DNA of 64,000 nt from Seiridium cupressi (GCA_036674765.1 JARVKI010000052.1:1-64000); one strand, 5' to 3'. Shown: positions 43,518 to 55,089, numbered from the stretch's first letter. The notes: generated from the letters alone by a model not told the origin. Program-made: numbers and translations.

Positions 43518-45820
43518 GGTAATAATACATCTAGTTCTCCGTACTGCTAGATGGAACACCTGGGCTGATAATAATGGGTACTTCAGGCTCGATCTGATTG
43601 TAGGGAGCGACATGTTTGACCGCCTTTATGATGATTTCTGTTAAATATTAAGGTTGAAGTCGTACTACCCTCATGTAGTCACAGTTTCAGCGTTTCATGA
43701 GTACGTGTGGAGATGATTTCTTCCAAAATAATTATCCGAATATTGAACCAGAGATCCTAAAACTGCCTGGTAAGCTACATCTATGGCACGCTGACTAACA
43801 GGAGGGGCTGATGGTCAAGCGTCAATATAAGGGATTGCAACGAGTATATTTGGATCTCAATTGTTTGCGAAATCAACGAAACAATATATATAAGCCACGG
43901 CAATACTGATCGTAAGCCACGCTGCTAGCTCTAGCCACAAGCGGCAGGCCACCCTCACCACTTCAATATGTATCTCAATTCGATGATGAGTCGAAGAATA
44001 TCCTATCCATGCCATCTCAATTGCTGCAGGGTTGTCAATGCAAGTTATACATAATCAAGGATCACTTACCGACCAGTCATTACTTGTGGAGGAAAAGACC
44101 GGCTCGATGGCCCGGATGCCGCCCAGGCATGCCTTGTGCTTGAAAGCTGAATGGACAGCGACAATCCTTATCCTGCCTGAAACAAAACTGCATGCATTGA
44201 ATTTTCGTTTGCCGCCTGCGTCCCTATCTCGCCCACAAAGAAAGCATGGAGAAATTGTCTGGTGCTTAATGTTTTGGAATTGGAGATCTAGGTTTACACT
44301 CGCATCTTCGAAAAGGCGCAAAAGTTCCTTTTGTGCCTTTACAGCCGCTTATTCGAAGTCTTTACATGATAAGGCATATCTGGGCCAGCGGGTAGCAGCC
44401 ACGCACTCGTGGCGTCCCATAATCCAGCGCGGCGGTGTGGCATTTGCAGGCACTTATTCTCCCCAAGTGTGGACAGTAGCTGTCTGCATCTGCACAAATG
44501 ATTGGATACTTTATGTGAGTGACTCTTCGGTAGGAGAGATAACCCAAAAGGCGAACCAATGAATTGAGCACCATGCCCATCCGCTACTAGTTGAGTGTTC
44601 AACACAACGGAATTGAAATCGGCAGCATAATTCCGCACAAGCGATCCAGGGAGCAGCAACTTCGATATCAACGATACGTCATTTTACATAAGAATTATCT
44701 CTCAATTTTTGGAAACAGATTGCTGAAGTTTAGTGTCGCATGATCTAAATAGGTGATCAAGAATGGCAGTACAGAGCGTCAGTGTTGTTAGTGTTGAGCC
44801 GGGTCTTGCAATTAAGGATAGAGAACGACCCTATTGGAACAAATACAGCCATTCCGTGGAAAAGGCTGCACCATAGGAACAATACAAGAAATTGCTCTCC
44901 ATGACTTTCGTAGCCATCCAACTATCTACCGCGGCTAGGATGAATAGTAAATAGAAGCTGAGACTTGGCTATCAAGAATGTCTCGCTCTCGACAAGTCCG
45001 ATTAGAACTGTGCTGAAAGTAGTAGTATACATCTTGCGACTACATGCCTATGCGAATGCATTCGATCGAGCCACTGCTCAATGCCTATAGAGAGAAGATG
45101 TGCGCTTTATCAGGTCTCACCAAAAGCCCACCAACATAAATTACAAGAGCGTGGCCCAAAGCTAATCGACCAGACCCACTTGTCAGCTTACGTTCGAGCA
45201 AAGAAGGTGGAGGCATACCAGCACCAAAAGTGCTCTGACTTCCTATTAATATTTCCTGTAATTGAACATAAATCTATGAAAGTATCCGGCCAAAAAAGGA
45301 GGAAGAAGAAAGGATTAAGTCATCAACCCAAGCGAGATTGCGACAATAGAACTGTAGATTTAAGAATTCTAGAATATTACTCAATCCAAGTTCGTGAAAA
45401 TGAACATATGCTCGCTCAACAGAAGTACCCGAATAGGTAGAGACGAAACCGACAAAAACGATACGTAACCGAGCAGTATACGGTATATAAATCGGATTAA
45501 TCTTACGTACAAGCCAGAAAATTAAAGACGAGAAATCACCGATAGATATTTATTCACGGTTACGATCTGATAGAAACCATACGGGAACAATTAGCATAAA
45601 AGGTAGACTTAGTGTTTAAAAGTATAATATTGATCTGCTGTTTTAATGAAAATGAGTATGTTAAATAATGTAAGGATTGTTAATTAGTAGAACTCGCTTG
45701 TAGATATGTTGTCTCTCGTTCGCTTATGCCCAGGTGTATTGCTTTCGTGCCCGCCTGCTCGAAAATATCAAGCTCATTTAAATGTTCAGCTTATATTTTC
45801 CTGTCGTCCTCCATCTCATC

Positions 45821-46807
45821 CTAGTCGTCGTCGAAGTCAGAGGCGGAATCGGAGTTGGAATAATAATCCGAGCCTTCATAGTTCATTCCATGTGGTCTTT
45901 CTCTCTTGACGATCACTTCTTGTCCGCACGATTTCCTTCGACGATTGAAATCTTCTATGCCGTTCTTGAACTGGGCACAGTATGTTGATTTGGCCCAGGC
46001 GCGTTCTTTCTCCCTTTTGCCAGACGACTGTAAGACTTGATGCAAGTATGCATCATAGGCGCGTTTCAGTTGAGGATCTCTGGTAGATGGTTTTCCCCCC
46101 GTCAATTTTACTTGTAACTAGGGCCATTGGTCGATCAAGTTATAAGCGAGTTCGCTAAGCGCGATATGGGTTTGGGATGAGTTTCGTTCTAAGAGATATA
46201 CGAGGTGTAAAATTTAGCATCGACGAAGTCGCAGTTGTTCTCACTTTCTCGACATTTCTCTTCTGTCATTTTCAACTAGTATTCCGTGTTACCCCGTAGC
46301 TTTTGCCCGACATCTGGCCAAAGGCCATTACGTCTGCTGCGACTGGTATTATTGGCGGTGGTCTCTTCTGACCGAGTACCGGTGCTGTCGGCACTGGTGT
46401 CGCGTGAATGAGGATCGGTCCCTGCAGAACCAGTCCGGAGTGTTCCAACTACTCGTGCGGCGGTAGTTTCATGTAATCTCAGCTTGAGGTCTCCGCTGCT
46501 GCTCTCTCTGCTACCGCCTGCCGCTTTATCTGACAACCACAGCAACTTTCATTGAATTTTTTTTGGGGATCTCAGATCTCATATACCATGACGTCATGGC
46601 TGGGTCCTGCGCGATTTCCCCGGGGGGTTTTGACTTGGAGTCGCCTCGGCCGGATAACCTAAAGAGGTAATCCGAGAGCATCTGTGAGCGCTCTGGTCCC
46701 CACATCGTGGGGATCCTACGACCTGGAGACTGGAGAGTGGGGTTTAGGACTGGGGTGAAATAATCTCCATCTGGAAATGGTCTGATGGCGAGTAAGATGG
46801 TTGGCAT
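45821..46807 (-). other. possible small minus-strand gene or gene remnant, structure unresolved
   Basis: Three minus-strand frames lie in a row: 46807-46526 (93 codons from ATG), 46545-46276 and 46105-45821. The first reads as a plausible protein start with PFPDGDYFTPVL and GPERSQMLSDYLFRL. The last has an ordered, charged composition (KRAYDAYLHQVLQ, ending in a DSASDFDDD acidic tail). I tried to join them: the obvious GTATAT..TCAG intron at the end of the first frame gives an immediate stop. They may be one gene with introns I cannot place, or a decayed gene. No family is recognised. Confidence 0.25.
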
Positions 46808-47027
46808 TTAGCTTTCCCGGGTTGAAAAACATTTTGCCTGAGGTAGAGTTGCAAAGCTTCATACGAAGCTGGCAGGCTGGGTGCCATTGTCAAGTATCAC
46901 GTTGACACACTTTGAAGATGCCCAGGTGGTTTCTGAGTCATCATGGCATCTAGATTGCGAAGGGCGGTAGCCCATCCTGGCTCCGTGTTCTCCTATCAAA
47001 CTTCCTTTCAGCGGTCAGCCTATTTAC

Positions 47028-47453
47028 ATGGAATTATCAACTTTTTTCGGCAAACTTACTAACCAGATGACATATTGCCGCATCCATGTAAGCCAGGAAT
47101 TCCCAACATGTGGATCCAGTGGTCCATTCGCTCTCCTTGCAGAATCTACTTACACACCAACGTCAGCATGCAATTATCTAGCGATCGACACTGCGAGTTA
47201 CTTCTTGCAAACAGCGTCATGCTATACTAGCAGGACTAGTCGAACGGTCCTGGCTTGGCGCATCGGTCATCGACAGGATGTAGGAATCAGCTACAAATAC
47301 TCGGCACGTCCGCACCACACGAATCGTGTCGAGGCGATCTTCATTCGACTATCCGTCTCATGGGGTTTCTTCAAGCGTATCCTTTCTATTTCGCCGACTC
47401 TGATGAGTAACAAAAGCAATCGAACTTGTATCTTCACCAAATCGCAGTTATGA
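47028..47453 (+). other. upstream ORF overlapping the transporter start codon
   Basis: A 141-codon frame begins with ATG at 47028 and ends with TGA at 47451-47453, overlapping the transporter ATG (47450-47452) as ATGA in another frame. The translation has no known domain. If the transcript starts upstream of 47028 this would act as an upstream ORF; if it starts later the frame is irrelevant. The overlap may be chance. Confidence 0.3.
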
Positions 47454-49308
47454 AGAAGTACTTCGGTCTTAGAGGCAAGGCCCTCAACTATGCCGTGGGG
47501 ATTATTGCAGGATGCGATTTTCTACTCTTCGGCTATGGTAAACATGACTCGTATACTTATATCAAGTGATCCATGACTAACGCCGAGTCACAGACCAAGG
47601 TGTAATGGGAGGCATCCTGACGATGACCCAATTCCTCACAGACTTTCCCGATATCAACCCGGATGAGGAGGGCATTTCGAACGCTCTGTCTACTACGCGG
47701 TCGACCAACCAGGGTATCGCCGTGGCCGCCTATAACCTGGGCTGCTTCCTTGGCGCTATCATCACGATATTCATTAGTAACCCGCTCGGCCGCAAGCGCA
47801 TGATTATGCTTGGTACCGGCATCATGGTCATTGGTGCTATTCTGCAGGCTTCGGCCACCACGCTACCACACCTGATCGTGGGAAGAATCATAACAGGTCT
47901 TGGAAACGGCGGCAATACATCAACCATCCCAACGTGGCAATCTGAAACGTCACGAGCCCACAAGCGAGGCAAGCTGGTCATGATCGAGGGCGCGCTCATC
48001 ACTTGCGGCATCATGATATCGTACTGGATCGACCTTGGCTTCAGCTTCGCGGACGGCAGCGTGGCCTGGAGGACACCCCTCGCTTTCCAGATCGTCTTCT
48101 GTGTCTTCATTCTGGCGTTTGTCTGGGGCCTGCCCGAGTCTCCCCGCTGGCTCATCTTGAAGGGCAGAGAAGACGATGCGCGTGAGGTTCTCGCCATACT
48201 TGCGGACAAGGATATCCACGACAAGGAGGTCTCCAATGAGTTCATTTCGATCCAGGATACAGTGCTAGAGATGAACAAGGGGTCTTTTGCCGACCTTTTC
48301 ACCATGGGCAAGGACAGGTTCGTTCCCCCAAAACATCAATGGCTGACAGAAGACTAATCAGTGCCACAGAAACTTCCACCGAACCGTCCTCGGTTACACC
48401 AACCAGATGTTCCAGCAGATCAGGTTAGTTGTCCAGAAATCTCAACGGTGACCATCTACTAAACCCCAAATAGTGGCATCAACCTCATTACGTATTATGC
48501 GCCTGTCATCTACTCCGGCCTCGGCATGTCGTCATTCTTGTCTCGGCTACTCGCTGCTCTCAACGGCACTGAATACTTCCTTGCTTCATGGCCAGCAGTC
48601 TTCCTTGTCGAGCGTGTTGGACGTCGCAAGCTCATGCTCTTCGGCGCCGTCGGTCAGGCTTCTACCATGGCCATTCTGGCAGGCGTCAACTCACGGCCGG
48701 ATAACCCCAGCTGCCAGATCGCCGCTATTGTTTTCCTGTTCGTCTTCAACACATTCTTTGCCATCGGATGGTTGGGTATGACATGGCTGTACCCGGCCGA
48801 GATTGTTCCCTTAAGGATCAGAGCGCCTGCTAATGCTCTGTCGACTTCTGGTGAGTTTTGAGAATCCATCGGCGCATAGTATCGTTCAAATAAGGCGCGC
48901 TAACATATTAATCTCCTAGGCAACTGGATCTTCAACTTCTTAGTGGTGATGATTACCCCGGTCGCCTTCAATACTATATCGTACAACACGTACACCATAT
49001 TCGCGGTCATCAATGCCTTCATGGTGCCGTGCGTCTACTTCTTCTATCCTGAGACAGCTTATCGCTCCCTGGAGGAGATGGACGCAATCTTCCACAAGGC
49101 TCCTGGCCCCAAGGGCTGGTTCAGCGTTGTCAAGGTCGCTCGCGAGGAGCCCAGACGCTACGGCAAGAACGGCGAGCTTTTGATCGAGTACGAGAAGACG
49201 GAGGAGCACAAGGCACACTTCGGACATGACGAGTTTACGACAAATGGTGCTTCACCGAGTGATACGGAGAATGCGCGCGGCGGTGTGTTGAGCGGTGCCT
49301 CGACATAA
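47450..49308 (+). CDS. MFS sugar (hexose-type) transporter
   Basis: Five exons, 47450-47537, 47594-48317, 48370-48423, 48474-48850 and 48920-49308, encode 543 residues. Introns of 56, 52, 50 and 69 nt have CTAAC or CTAAT-type branch sites in most cases and all phases agree. Sugar-porter family motifs are all present: FGYDQGVMGG at the first helix, NPLGRKRMI between helices 2 and 3, ITGLGNGGNTSTIPTWQSET, LPESPRWLI before the central loop, INLITYYAPVIY, VERVGRRKLML in the second half, WLYPAEIVPLRIRA and FYPETAYRSLEEMD after helix 12. The protein is expected in the plasma membrane as a proton-coupled or facilitative sugar carrier; the exact sugar cannot be read. The 54-nt third exon is very short but encodes the conserved NFHRTVLGYTNQMFQQI stretch. 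Confidence 0.93.
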
Positions 49309-49666
49309 AACACTGCCGTTGTTACGATTGAGACATGTACAGATGAGTTGAGAGTGGAGCATGAACTTGGTTTGCTCTAGACAAAATTGGTCATGGTCTG
49401 AAAGACCTCAAATAACGCCGTGCTATGCATTGGCAAAATCATGAATAGATACCCCATTGCCTTCTCCTTCATAAGCTTTGCCTGTGCCAGTTCGTCTTCC
49501 CGTGGTCTGTTGCCGATACCCGTGCACAGGCTATCACCATTTTATAATGTACCATAAATGCGACGAATGTCGGGTTCTCTCCGTCGCAGTAAGGTAGTAT
49601 GATGTGGCATCTTTGCGACGACGGCCATTTGTTCTTATGAATCATGTTCCACATGTTGGGTGTTAA
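49309..49666. other. convergent 3' intergenic region
   Basis: These 358 bp separate the stop of the transporter (plus) from the stop of the E2 gene (minus) and should contain both 3' untranslated regions. No other feature is visible. Confidence 0.5.
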
Positions 49667-50267
49667 TCATAGACCCAGCATCCTCCTCACACCATCCCGG
49701 ACCTTCTTCTCGTACTCGCCACGGTGGTTGCGCCACATCTTGGCAGCCTCGACATTGGCCGGACTCTCATCGTTAGGTTCCGCCAACATGCTCATAACAG
49801 AAATCAGGATCTTCTCGACGCTCTGGATCGGGCTCCATCTTTCCGAGGCGTGCTCATAATGGTTCGGGTCGTCTCCGGGAGGGTGAAGGATCGAGATGCA
49901 GACCAGACCGCTTGGATATACTATCAAGAACCCGTCAGCACGTTTTGTACAAAAGAAGAAAACTGACAGAGGCTCAAGGAGCAGCACTACGATCGCAGCG
50001 TGGCCGCAGATGGGACGTACCATTAGGGTGAAAGATCTCCCCCAAGAACTTCATGCTCGGCGGCGCAAGCGGGTAGTCCTTGGGAAACTTGAGCTCGGCG
50101 GGGAAAACACCACCCTCAAAGGGCGTGCCTTCGGGTCCCTGGATTAAAGCCTCCCAATGCAGCAAGTCGTCCTCCGATACGGGGCCAGCGGTGATGCCAT
50201 CTGGTGGGTTGTTGGTGAGAGCGCGGTATTCCTGGAGGAGCCGACGGTGGGCAGTTGATTGTGCCAT
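49667..50267 (-). CDS. ubc7: ubiquitin-conjugating enzyme E2, Ubc7/UBE2G type
   Basis: Exons 50267-50021 and 49920-49667 encode 166 residues; the 100-nt intron (GTACGT, CTGAC, ATAG) interrupts the HPN motif as HPN/V. The UBC fold is complete: N-terminal helix [20 protein letters not shown], the HPN at 80-82, and the active-site cysteine C90 in GLVCISILH. After it comes the 13-residue acidic insertion [16 protein letters not shown] that marks the Ubc7/UBE2G subgroup, followed by the conserved [24 protein letters not shown]. Ubc7 works at the endoplasmic-reticulum membrane with Cue1 and the Hrd1/Doa10 ligases in ERAD. Length and sequence are typical, so function is well supported by family. Confidence 0.95.
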
Positions 50268-51196
50268 TGCTTGTTCTGCTCCAGCAGGGTTTCTGGCAGG
50301 ATACGATGTATTGGAAAGGAAATGCAGCCTAATTTAGGCAGAGGACGAGGTAGATGTGGGTGGTTCAGTCAATGAGGCGGTAGACTGTCCTCTGGCATGG
50401 CGTTGACCTCTATCGTGGATAAAGAGCCCCAGTGTGAGGTGGCCCCCCACCAAACTCCCCGCAGTCGTCACTTGTGGTCAAAGCGCTTGCGCTCCAGGTC
50501 TCTGCCAGGTTCTAACCTAGGCGGTCTCGAGCGTCTTTTTACGCCGGGACCCCATGTTCCAATTAGCAGTCTCCAGGGCGCGGAAGATACATTCAAGAGT
50601 TCTCTAAGATTAGATACTTGAGTGATAGAAAGAGTCATACATAGTAGGTCTTTGAAAAGCACCTAGGTAGTGTTTATTCACTTGGATATAAATTATGAAA
50701 GAAAATTGTCTCTCTTGTAGTACATTAATGGAGAATGATACAATCTGGAAATGACATGTCATTGCCTGGGTGCCCTCGCATAGCTTGTGTACACCTCTAA
50801 TGCTGCAAGTTCACTTGGATGCCATCGCGTAATTGAGATCATGACCCATTTCGCGAAAACAAAATGAATAATACGGTCGACAATCAAATTCGGACGGAGC
50901 AGAACACTTGAGCTGAGTTTAGAAGACCAAAACATTACGAAGACTCAACACCATTTTAGCAGTTTATATCTTGTGCTAGACCTGCATCTGCCTGATGGCA
51001 ATAATATAGTAGTTGAGGCGCGCGTTCCTTAAGAGGCGAACTCTACGCACGAGCCACTTCCTAGGACCTGCACCAAATTCTTTAGTTTGCCGTGTCTCAA
51101 TCGCGAATTTTTACTCGACGTAATCACCATAAGACCCGGCAGTTTTTTCTTACATTTATTGTCAAATACAATAGACTTTGGTCTGATAAATCAACA
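50268..51196. promoter_or_regulatory. divergent promoter region, Ubc7 / TPR gene
   Basis: These 929 bp lie between two divergently transcribed genes and must contain both promoters. Part of it (50620-51030) is AT-rich. No specific operator or RNA gene is recognised. Confidence 0.45.
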
Positions 51197-52829
51197 ATGT
51201 CGAAGCGACCAAAGTCTTTCCTCAAGCAGACGAAACCGAAGCAGAAGAAGGAACAAGTAAGAGTTCATCTCCGAATTAAAAATCTAGCACTGACGCAGAT
51301 TAGACCTTCGATACTGCCGATGACTACCTCGTAGGTAAGCATCAAAAACACACCACAAAATGCCACGTATTCTGACAAACAACTAGCTGGCGTGGACTTC
51401 GAGGAAGCCGCGGGAAAGTGGCGCGCAGGAGATGCTGCGAAATCCATGAGATTTTTCCAACGTGCCAGTGAGGCATATGATAAAGGCCTGAAGGCGTTTC
51501 CTTCCAGTCTGGATCTTGCCTACAATAAGTAGGTGTCGCATCCCCCACCCTGAAGAGCTGCATACTAATGCATTTGTCAGGGCACGAGTTTTGCTCGAGG
51601 TTGCGACACACCCTATTTTGGTAGAACAACTTCAAGTTCCACTTCTAGATGCGCTTCGTGCTGCACTGGACGCCCATCGCTATGCACTGAAGTTGGACCC
51701 CGAAAACGCGGATGCCCTCTTCAATACCGCGCAAGTTCTCACTAGCATCGCCGAGGAGATCGCTAATGACGACGATATTCCCGACAAGGAGGCACTGAAA
51801 CTTCTTCATGAAGCTCTTGAGCTACAGTCAAAATGCTATTCCGTCCAAGAAATGAAGCTCGAGGAAAGCATCGAGCAGGAGCGTCAAGCGAATGAGCAAG
51901 CGGCTAATTCGGCAGACGAAGCCGGGCCTGACACATCCCAGGAAACGACTGATCAGGCGTCGACGGAGGAGGATGATCAATGGTTCACGGTGGTAGAGCC
52001 CGTCACTCGCGACAGTCTCATAGATACCCTGGTTGCCCAGCTAAACACGCTCACAACGTTCTGCAGCATCCTGACGGATGCTCCAGATATCGCACCTCCA
52101 TCAACCTTAGCGATGATTGAGGAACACTCTTCAAACATCGTTCAAAGGATTCCATCGATATCCCAAGACAAGCCGGAGAGATTGCAGGAAGTGTCTCTTT
52201 CGAAGGCCAATTTCGTCTCTGCTCTCCTTGAGGCTGGCTTCAAGTCGGGCAAGATTGATGCTGCAACGTACAAAAAAGAGCGCGACACAGCCTTCACGGT
52301 CCCGGAACTATCGACGCCAGGGTCGGCAGAGACATTACTTGCCAATGCCCGGTCCCTCATATCATTCAACTCGGCGTTGGCGGATGTTCATTCAGATGAC
52401 GCAGCTGCCCGGTGGAATGCGCTCACCGCAAGCATTCAACTTCTCACCACTGTTTCGAAGATACAAGGTATCGACCAATCTGATTTGGCTTCAACTCACC
52501 TCCTTCGTGGCGACGCCAACCTCTTCCTCTACGCCTTAGCTCTTCCGCCAACATCGCATCAAGCAGCCATCACGAATGCAGCTCAACTGTCCAAGAATGC
52601 CGAGGTATTCTACCGCAACGCGAGCAAACTCTCCGGTGATCGGGAGGAGAAAGCTATCGCAAGCCTGCGGTCGGTCGTTGCTCAACACTTGCAACAACAA
52701 GTATCGCAAGGTACTGCTTTGGACATAGGTGCTTTGGTATCAGCAAGCTCTAATGGCCCGCAATGGGCCTTAGAGCAGCTCGAAGACATGGTTACAGAAG
52801 GCCTATTGCCGCAAAGCTTAGCACTCTAG
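51197..52829 (+). CDS. TPR-domain protein, nuclear or ribosome-assembly type suspected
   Basis: Four exons, 51197-51256, 51304-51334, 51387-51528 and 51581-52829, encode 493 residues. The three introns are 47, 52 and 52 nt. The second exon is only 31 nt and is needed to join KKEQ to TFDTADDYLVAGVDFEEAA; the acceptor is ATTAG at 51303, since the preceding CAG (51298) would give a stop. The N-terminus is strongly basic (MSKRPKSFLKQTKPKQKKEQ), resembling a nuclear or nucleolar signal. TPR-like helices cover about 25-140 (AGDAAKSMRFFQRASEAYDK, ALDAHRYALKLDPENADALF). A Glu/Asp-rich linker follows and then an all-helical region to the end. The layout resembles TPR assembly chaperones such as Acl4, which binds ribosomal protein Rpl4, but I could not confirm that from sequence. 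Confidence 0.8.
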
Positions 52830-53202
52830 GTTAATGGGAAAAGTAGATGAAGTCATGTTCGATTGAACCAATGTCATTAAGAGACAGCCATACTTGCTCT
52901 CAATCAGAATCCAGTCGCAAGACTGGTCATATCATTCCACGATGTCCATATGTTCTTATTCCTCCAAGATTTACCGTGTATATGTCCATTCAGAAAAACT
53001 CTTCGCAAGTATCAAATTGACCAGACCTAGTACCTAATGTTGAAAGTAAAATTAGAATATAGAGGTTAATTAATGGACCAACCGTCAGTGCCGTCGCCCC
53101 ACTTTTCGAAGAATTGGCTGGGCGGGCCGTGGAGCTTTGGAGCTTTGGGAGCTTTCGAAGTTCAACTCTGAATTCTGGCGTCATTTCCCACATGCCCAAA
53201 CC
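52830..53202. other. intergenic region
   Basis: These 373 bp separate two plus-strand genes. They should include the TPR gene's 3' end and the promoter of the Mmc1-like gene. The reading frame of the next gene is open back to an ATG at 53137, but I place the start at 53203. Confidence 0.4.
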
Positions 53203-55089
53203 ATGCCTCCGCGATTGCCATTGACCGCCTCAGCGGCCCGCCGTAGCCTCCTCAGCCAGGCTTCTACTGGCGAGAGACAAGCGGTCTGTCTCTTTTGTTC
53301 CATATCGGGTTCCTCGAGGCAGCCACCATCGCGACGGACGAGACGGAGAGCACCTCAATCACGACGCCTGCAGTCTACCTCAGTACCCATACCTGCCACG
53401 TCCGAGTTAGACGCAAGAAAAGAGTTGGAAGATCTGTTGGTACAACTGCAGAAGCATGCAGCCAATTATGTGAACCTCTCGAGAGTACAGCTAGCCATCA
53501 ATGGCTTGCGACAGCAGCCTGGCAGCGAGTCGATACGGGTGGCTATCTTGGGCCTTACCAACGGCACGGTATCAGGACAAACCGCGAAGAAGGTTTTGAA
53601 ACTATTGCTCGCCGACCCTCTGAAGGACGAGGAGGAATGGGAGAGAGAAGTGGATAAGCATGATTTGGCGCAGCCCATGATCATCCGTGTCGGTGCAGAG
53701 GAACAGCAAGAGCTAGGCGGCATATCTGTGACGAAGGGCAATTTGTTACACGAAGTCAACGTGTCGTCTGCGACGGTCAACGGACACAACTTAGAATTGC
53801 TGCTCATGGAGACCAATCCCTACGTCTCGTCTGCAGATGACGGGGTGGAAGGTCTTGAGGACTCCATCTTAGTCCCCACCGTCGATATTCCGACATCAAG
53901 TACAGGAAGGTATACACCGATCACTACACCCGTGCACAAGGCACTACTTGTGACCGGTGGGATCATGGGTGCTGCATCAGTGACATCGATGCCATTGTCA
54001 GAGAGTGCAGATGTCATCGCAGCAGCAGTGAACATTCCGGAGTACAAGGCTCGCGACGATGCGGCGCTACCGTTTACACCTATCGATGTCGCAGCTGCCG
54101 ACGTCGGTCTTGGTTTGATACGCAGGAGCCTCAATGATGCAATGGAATATGAGCACATGTGGTTTCAGAGCAATGTGCCGAAGCTAGTAGACTGGGTGAG
54201 ATCCGACGTAGCATCTACGACTGACGGCACTACAAAAGCCCCCGTCCGCAGGCTTATTGCATCCTTACTTCAGAGCGCTACGAATGCAATTCATCTCGAC
54301 GAGGCCCGGGCATTGTCGTCCTCGCTAGCAGCATCCACAACCAACAAATCGACAACACATCTTGAAACCGGCCTTGCCAAGTGGGCCGAAAGTGCCCACA
54401 CAGAGCTGCAGGAACAACTAGATCTTGCTTTCTCGAGCCGACGATGGCGCAAGTTGGGCTGGTGGAAACTCTTCTGGCGGGTTGACGATGTACATATGCT
54501 CACGTCCGACATTCTGCACCAACGGTTCCTGCCGTCGGCCGAGAAAAGCGCTATCTATCTGGCTGGGCGTATCCAAGAAGCCAACACACCCCATAGTGTA
54601 CCTATTCTCTACGACCAGCCAAACTCCCTGGCTGTAAGCGATACCAAATCCTTGAGCCCTGTGTGGCCCACAAGCATACCGACCACACGAGCCTACCTTC
54701 AGAATGAAACAATACCAGCGTTGCAAGCTCTAGCTCAGAAGCTTGTATTTCAAACATTGAGCACCTCTGGTTTGACTACGTCTCTAGGAGCACTTGCCTA
54801 CTTCGGAACCCTCACCACGGGCATATACGAGGCGGGTGCTGTCGCAGCGCTTGGTATTGTTTGGAGCATGCGCCGGATGCAGAAGCAATGGGAAGCAGCC
54901 CGGGATTTCTGGGAAGGCGAAGTGAGGGAGGAGGGTCGAAAAGCTGTTCGCGGCGTGGAGACATCAGTTGAAAACGTCCTCAAGCAGTCTGACGCGGTGA
55001 ACGGAAGTTCTACAGTTGAGAATGGAGAACTCACCAAGGCCAGACAGCTAGTCGAGCAAGCAACAGAGGCACTGGGCAGGTTAAAATGA
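53203..55089 (+). CDS. Mmc1-like mitochondrial pseudo-dynamin
   Basis: An intronless frame encodes 628 residues from ATG 53203. I chose this start over the in-frame ATG at 53137 because it gives a mitochondrial presequence (MPPRLPLTASAARRSLLSQA: basic, hydroxylated, no acids), and its context is ACCATGC. The Arg-rich segment near residues 39-57 extends it. The core at 113-122 reads VAILGLTNGT, in the place where a GTPase P-loop (GxxxxGKS/T) would be, but the GKS/T is missing. A membrane segment lies at about 530-570 (AVAALGIVWSM at its end). A basic, coiled-coil C-terminus closes the protein. This matches my memory of fungal Mmc1 proteins, dynamin-like but catalytically inert inner-mitochondrial-membrane organisers. 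The assignment rests on general resemblance and should be tested by profile search. Confidence 0.7.
   Translation: MPPRLPLTASAARRSLLSQASTGERQAVCLFCSISGSSRQPPSRRTRRRAPQSRRLQSTSVPIPATSELDARKELEDLLVQLQKHAANYVNLSRVQLAINGLRQQPGSESIRVAILGLTNGTVSGQTAKKVLKLLLADPLKDEEEWEREVDKHDLAQPMIIRVGAEEQQELGGISVTKGNLLHEVNVSSATVNGHNLELLLMETNPYVSSADDGVEGLEDSILVPTVDIPTSSTGRYTPITTPVHKALLVTGGIMGAASVTSMPLSESADVIAAAVNIPEYKARDDAALPFTPIDVAAADVGLGLIRRSLNDAMEYEHMWFQSNVPKLVDWVRSDVASTTDGTTKAPVRRLIASLLQSATNAIHLDEARALSSSLAASTTNKSTTHLETGLAKWAESAHTELQEQLDLAFSSRRWRKLGWWKLFWRVDDVHMLTSDILHQRFLPSAEKSAIYLAGRIQEANTPHSVPILYDQPNSLAVSDTKSLSPVWPTSIPTTRAYLQNETIPALQALAQKLVFQTLSTSGLTTSLGALAYFGTLTTGIYEAGAVAALGIVWSMRRMQKQWEAARDFWEGEVREEGRKAVRGVETSVENVLKQSDAVNGSSTVENGELTKARQLVEQATEALGRLK

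Larger units (their letters stand above)
42765..47449. other. AT-richer gene-poor region (4.7 kb)
   Basis: Between the start of the giant DUF3638 gene and the MFS transporter the DNA is visibly AT-richer than the rest of the window, most strongly at 43230-43900 and 45430-45720, and holds no gene I can confirm. Frames at 44032-44562 and 45081-45440 (plus) lack domains. Candidate minus-strand frames at 45821-46807 are listed separately. The composition could mean an old, mutated repeat (for example by repeat-induced point mutation), but I see no transposase, reverse transcriptase or terminal repeat. Confidence 0.5.

Noticed and set aside
33094..50267. A functional ubiquitin cluster formed by the DUF3638 gene and ubc7
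   Set aside because: They are separated by about 7 kb and an unrelated sugar transporter, and the deubiquitinase label of DUF3638 is itself weak.
53137..53202. Upstream in-frame ATG as start of the Mmc1-like protein
   Set aside because: It would add an acidic 22-residue extension before a clear mitochondrial presequence; the ATG at 53203 restores a normal presequence.
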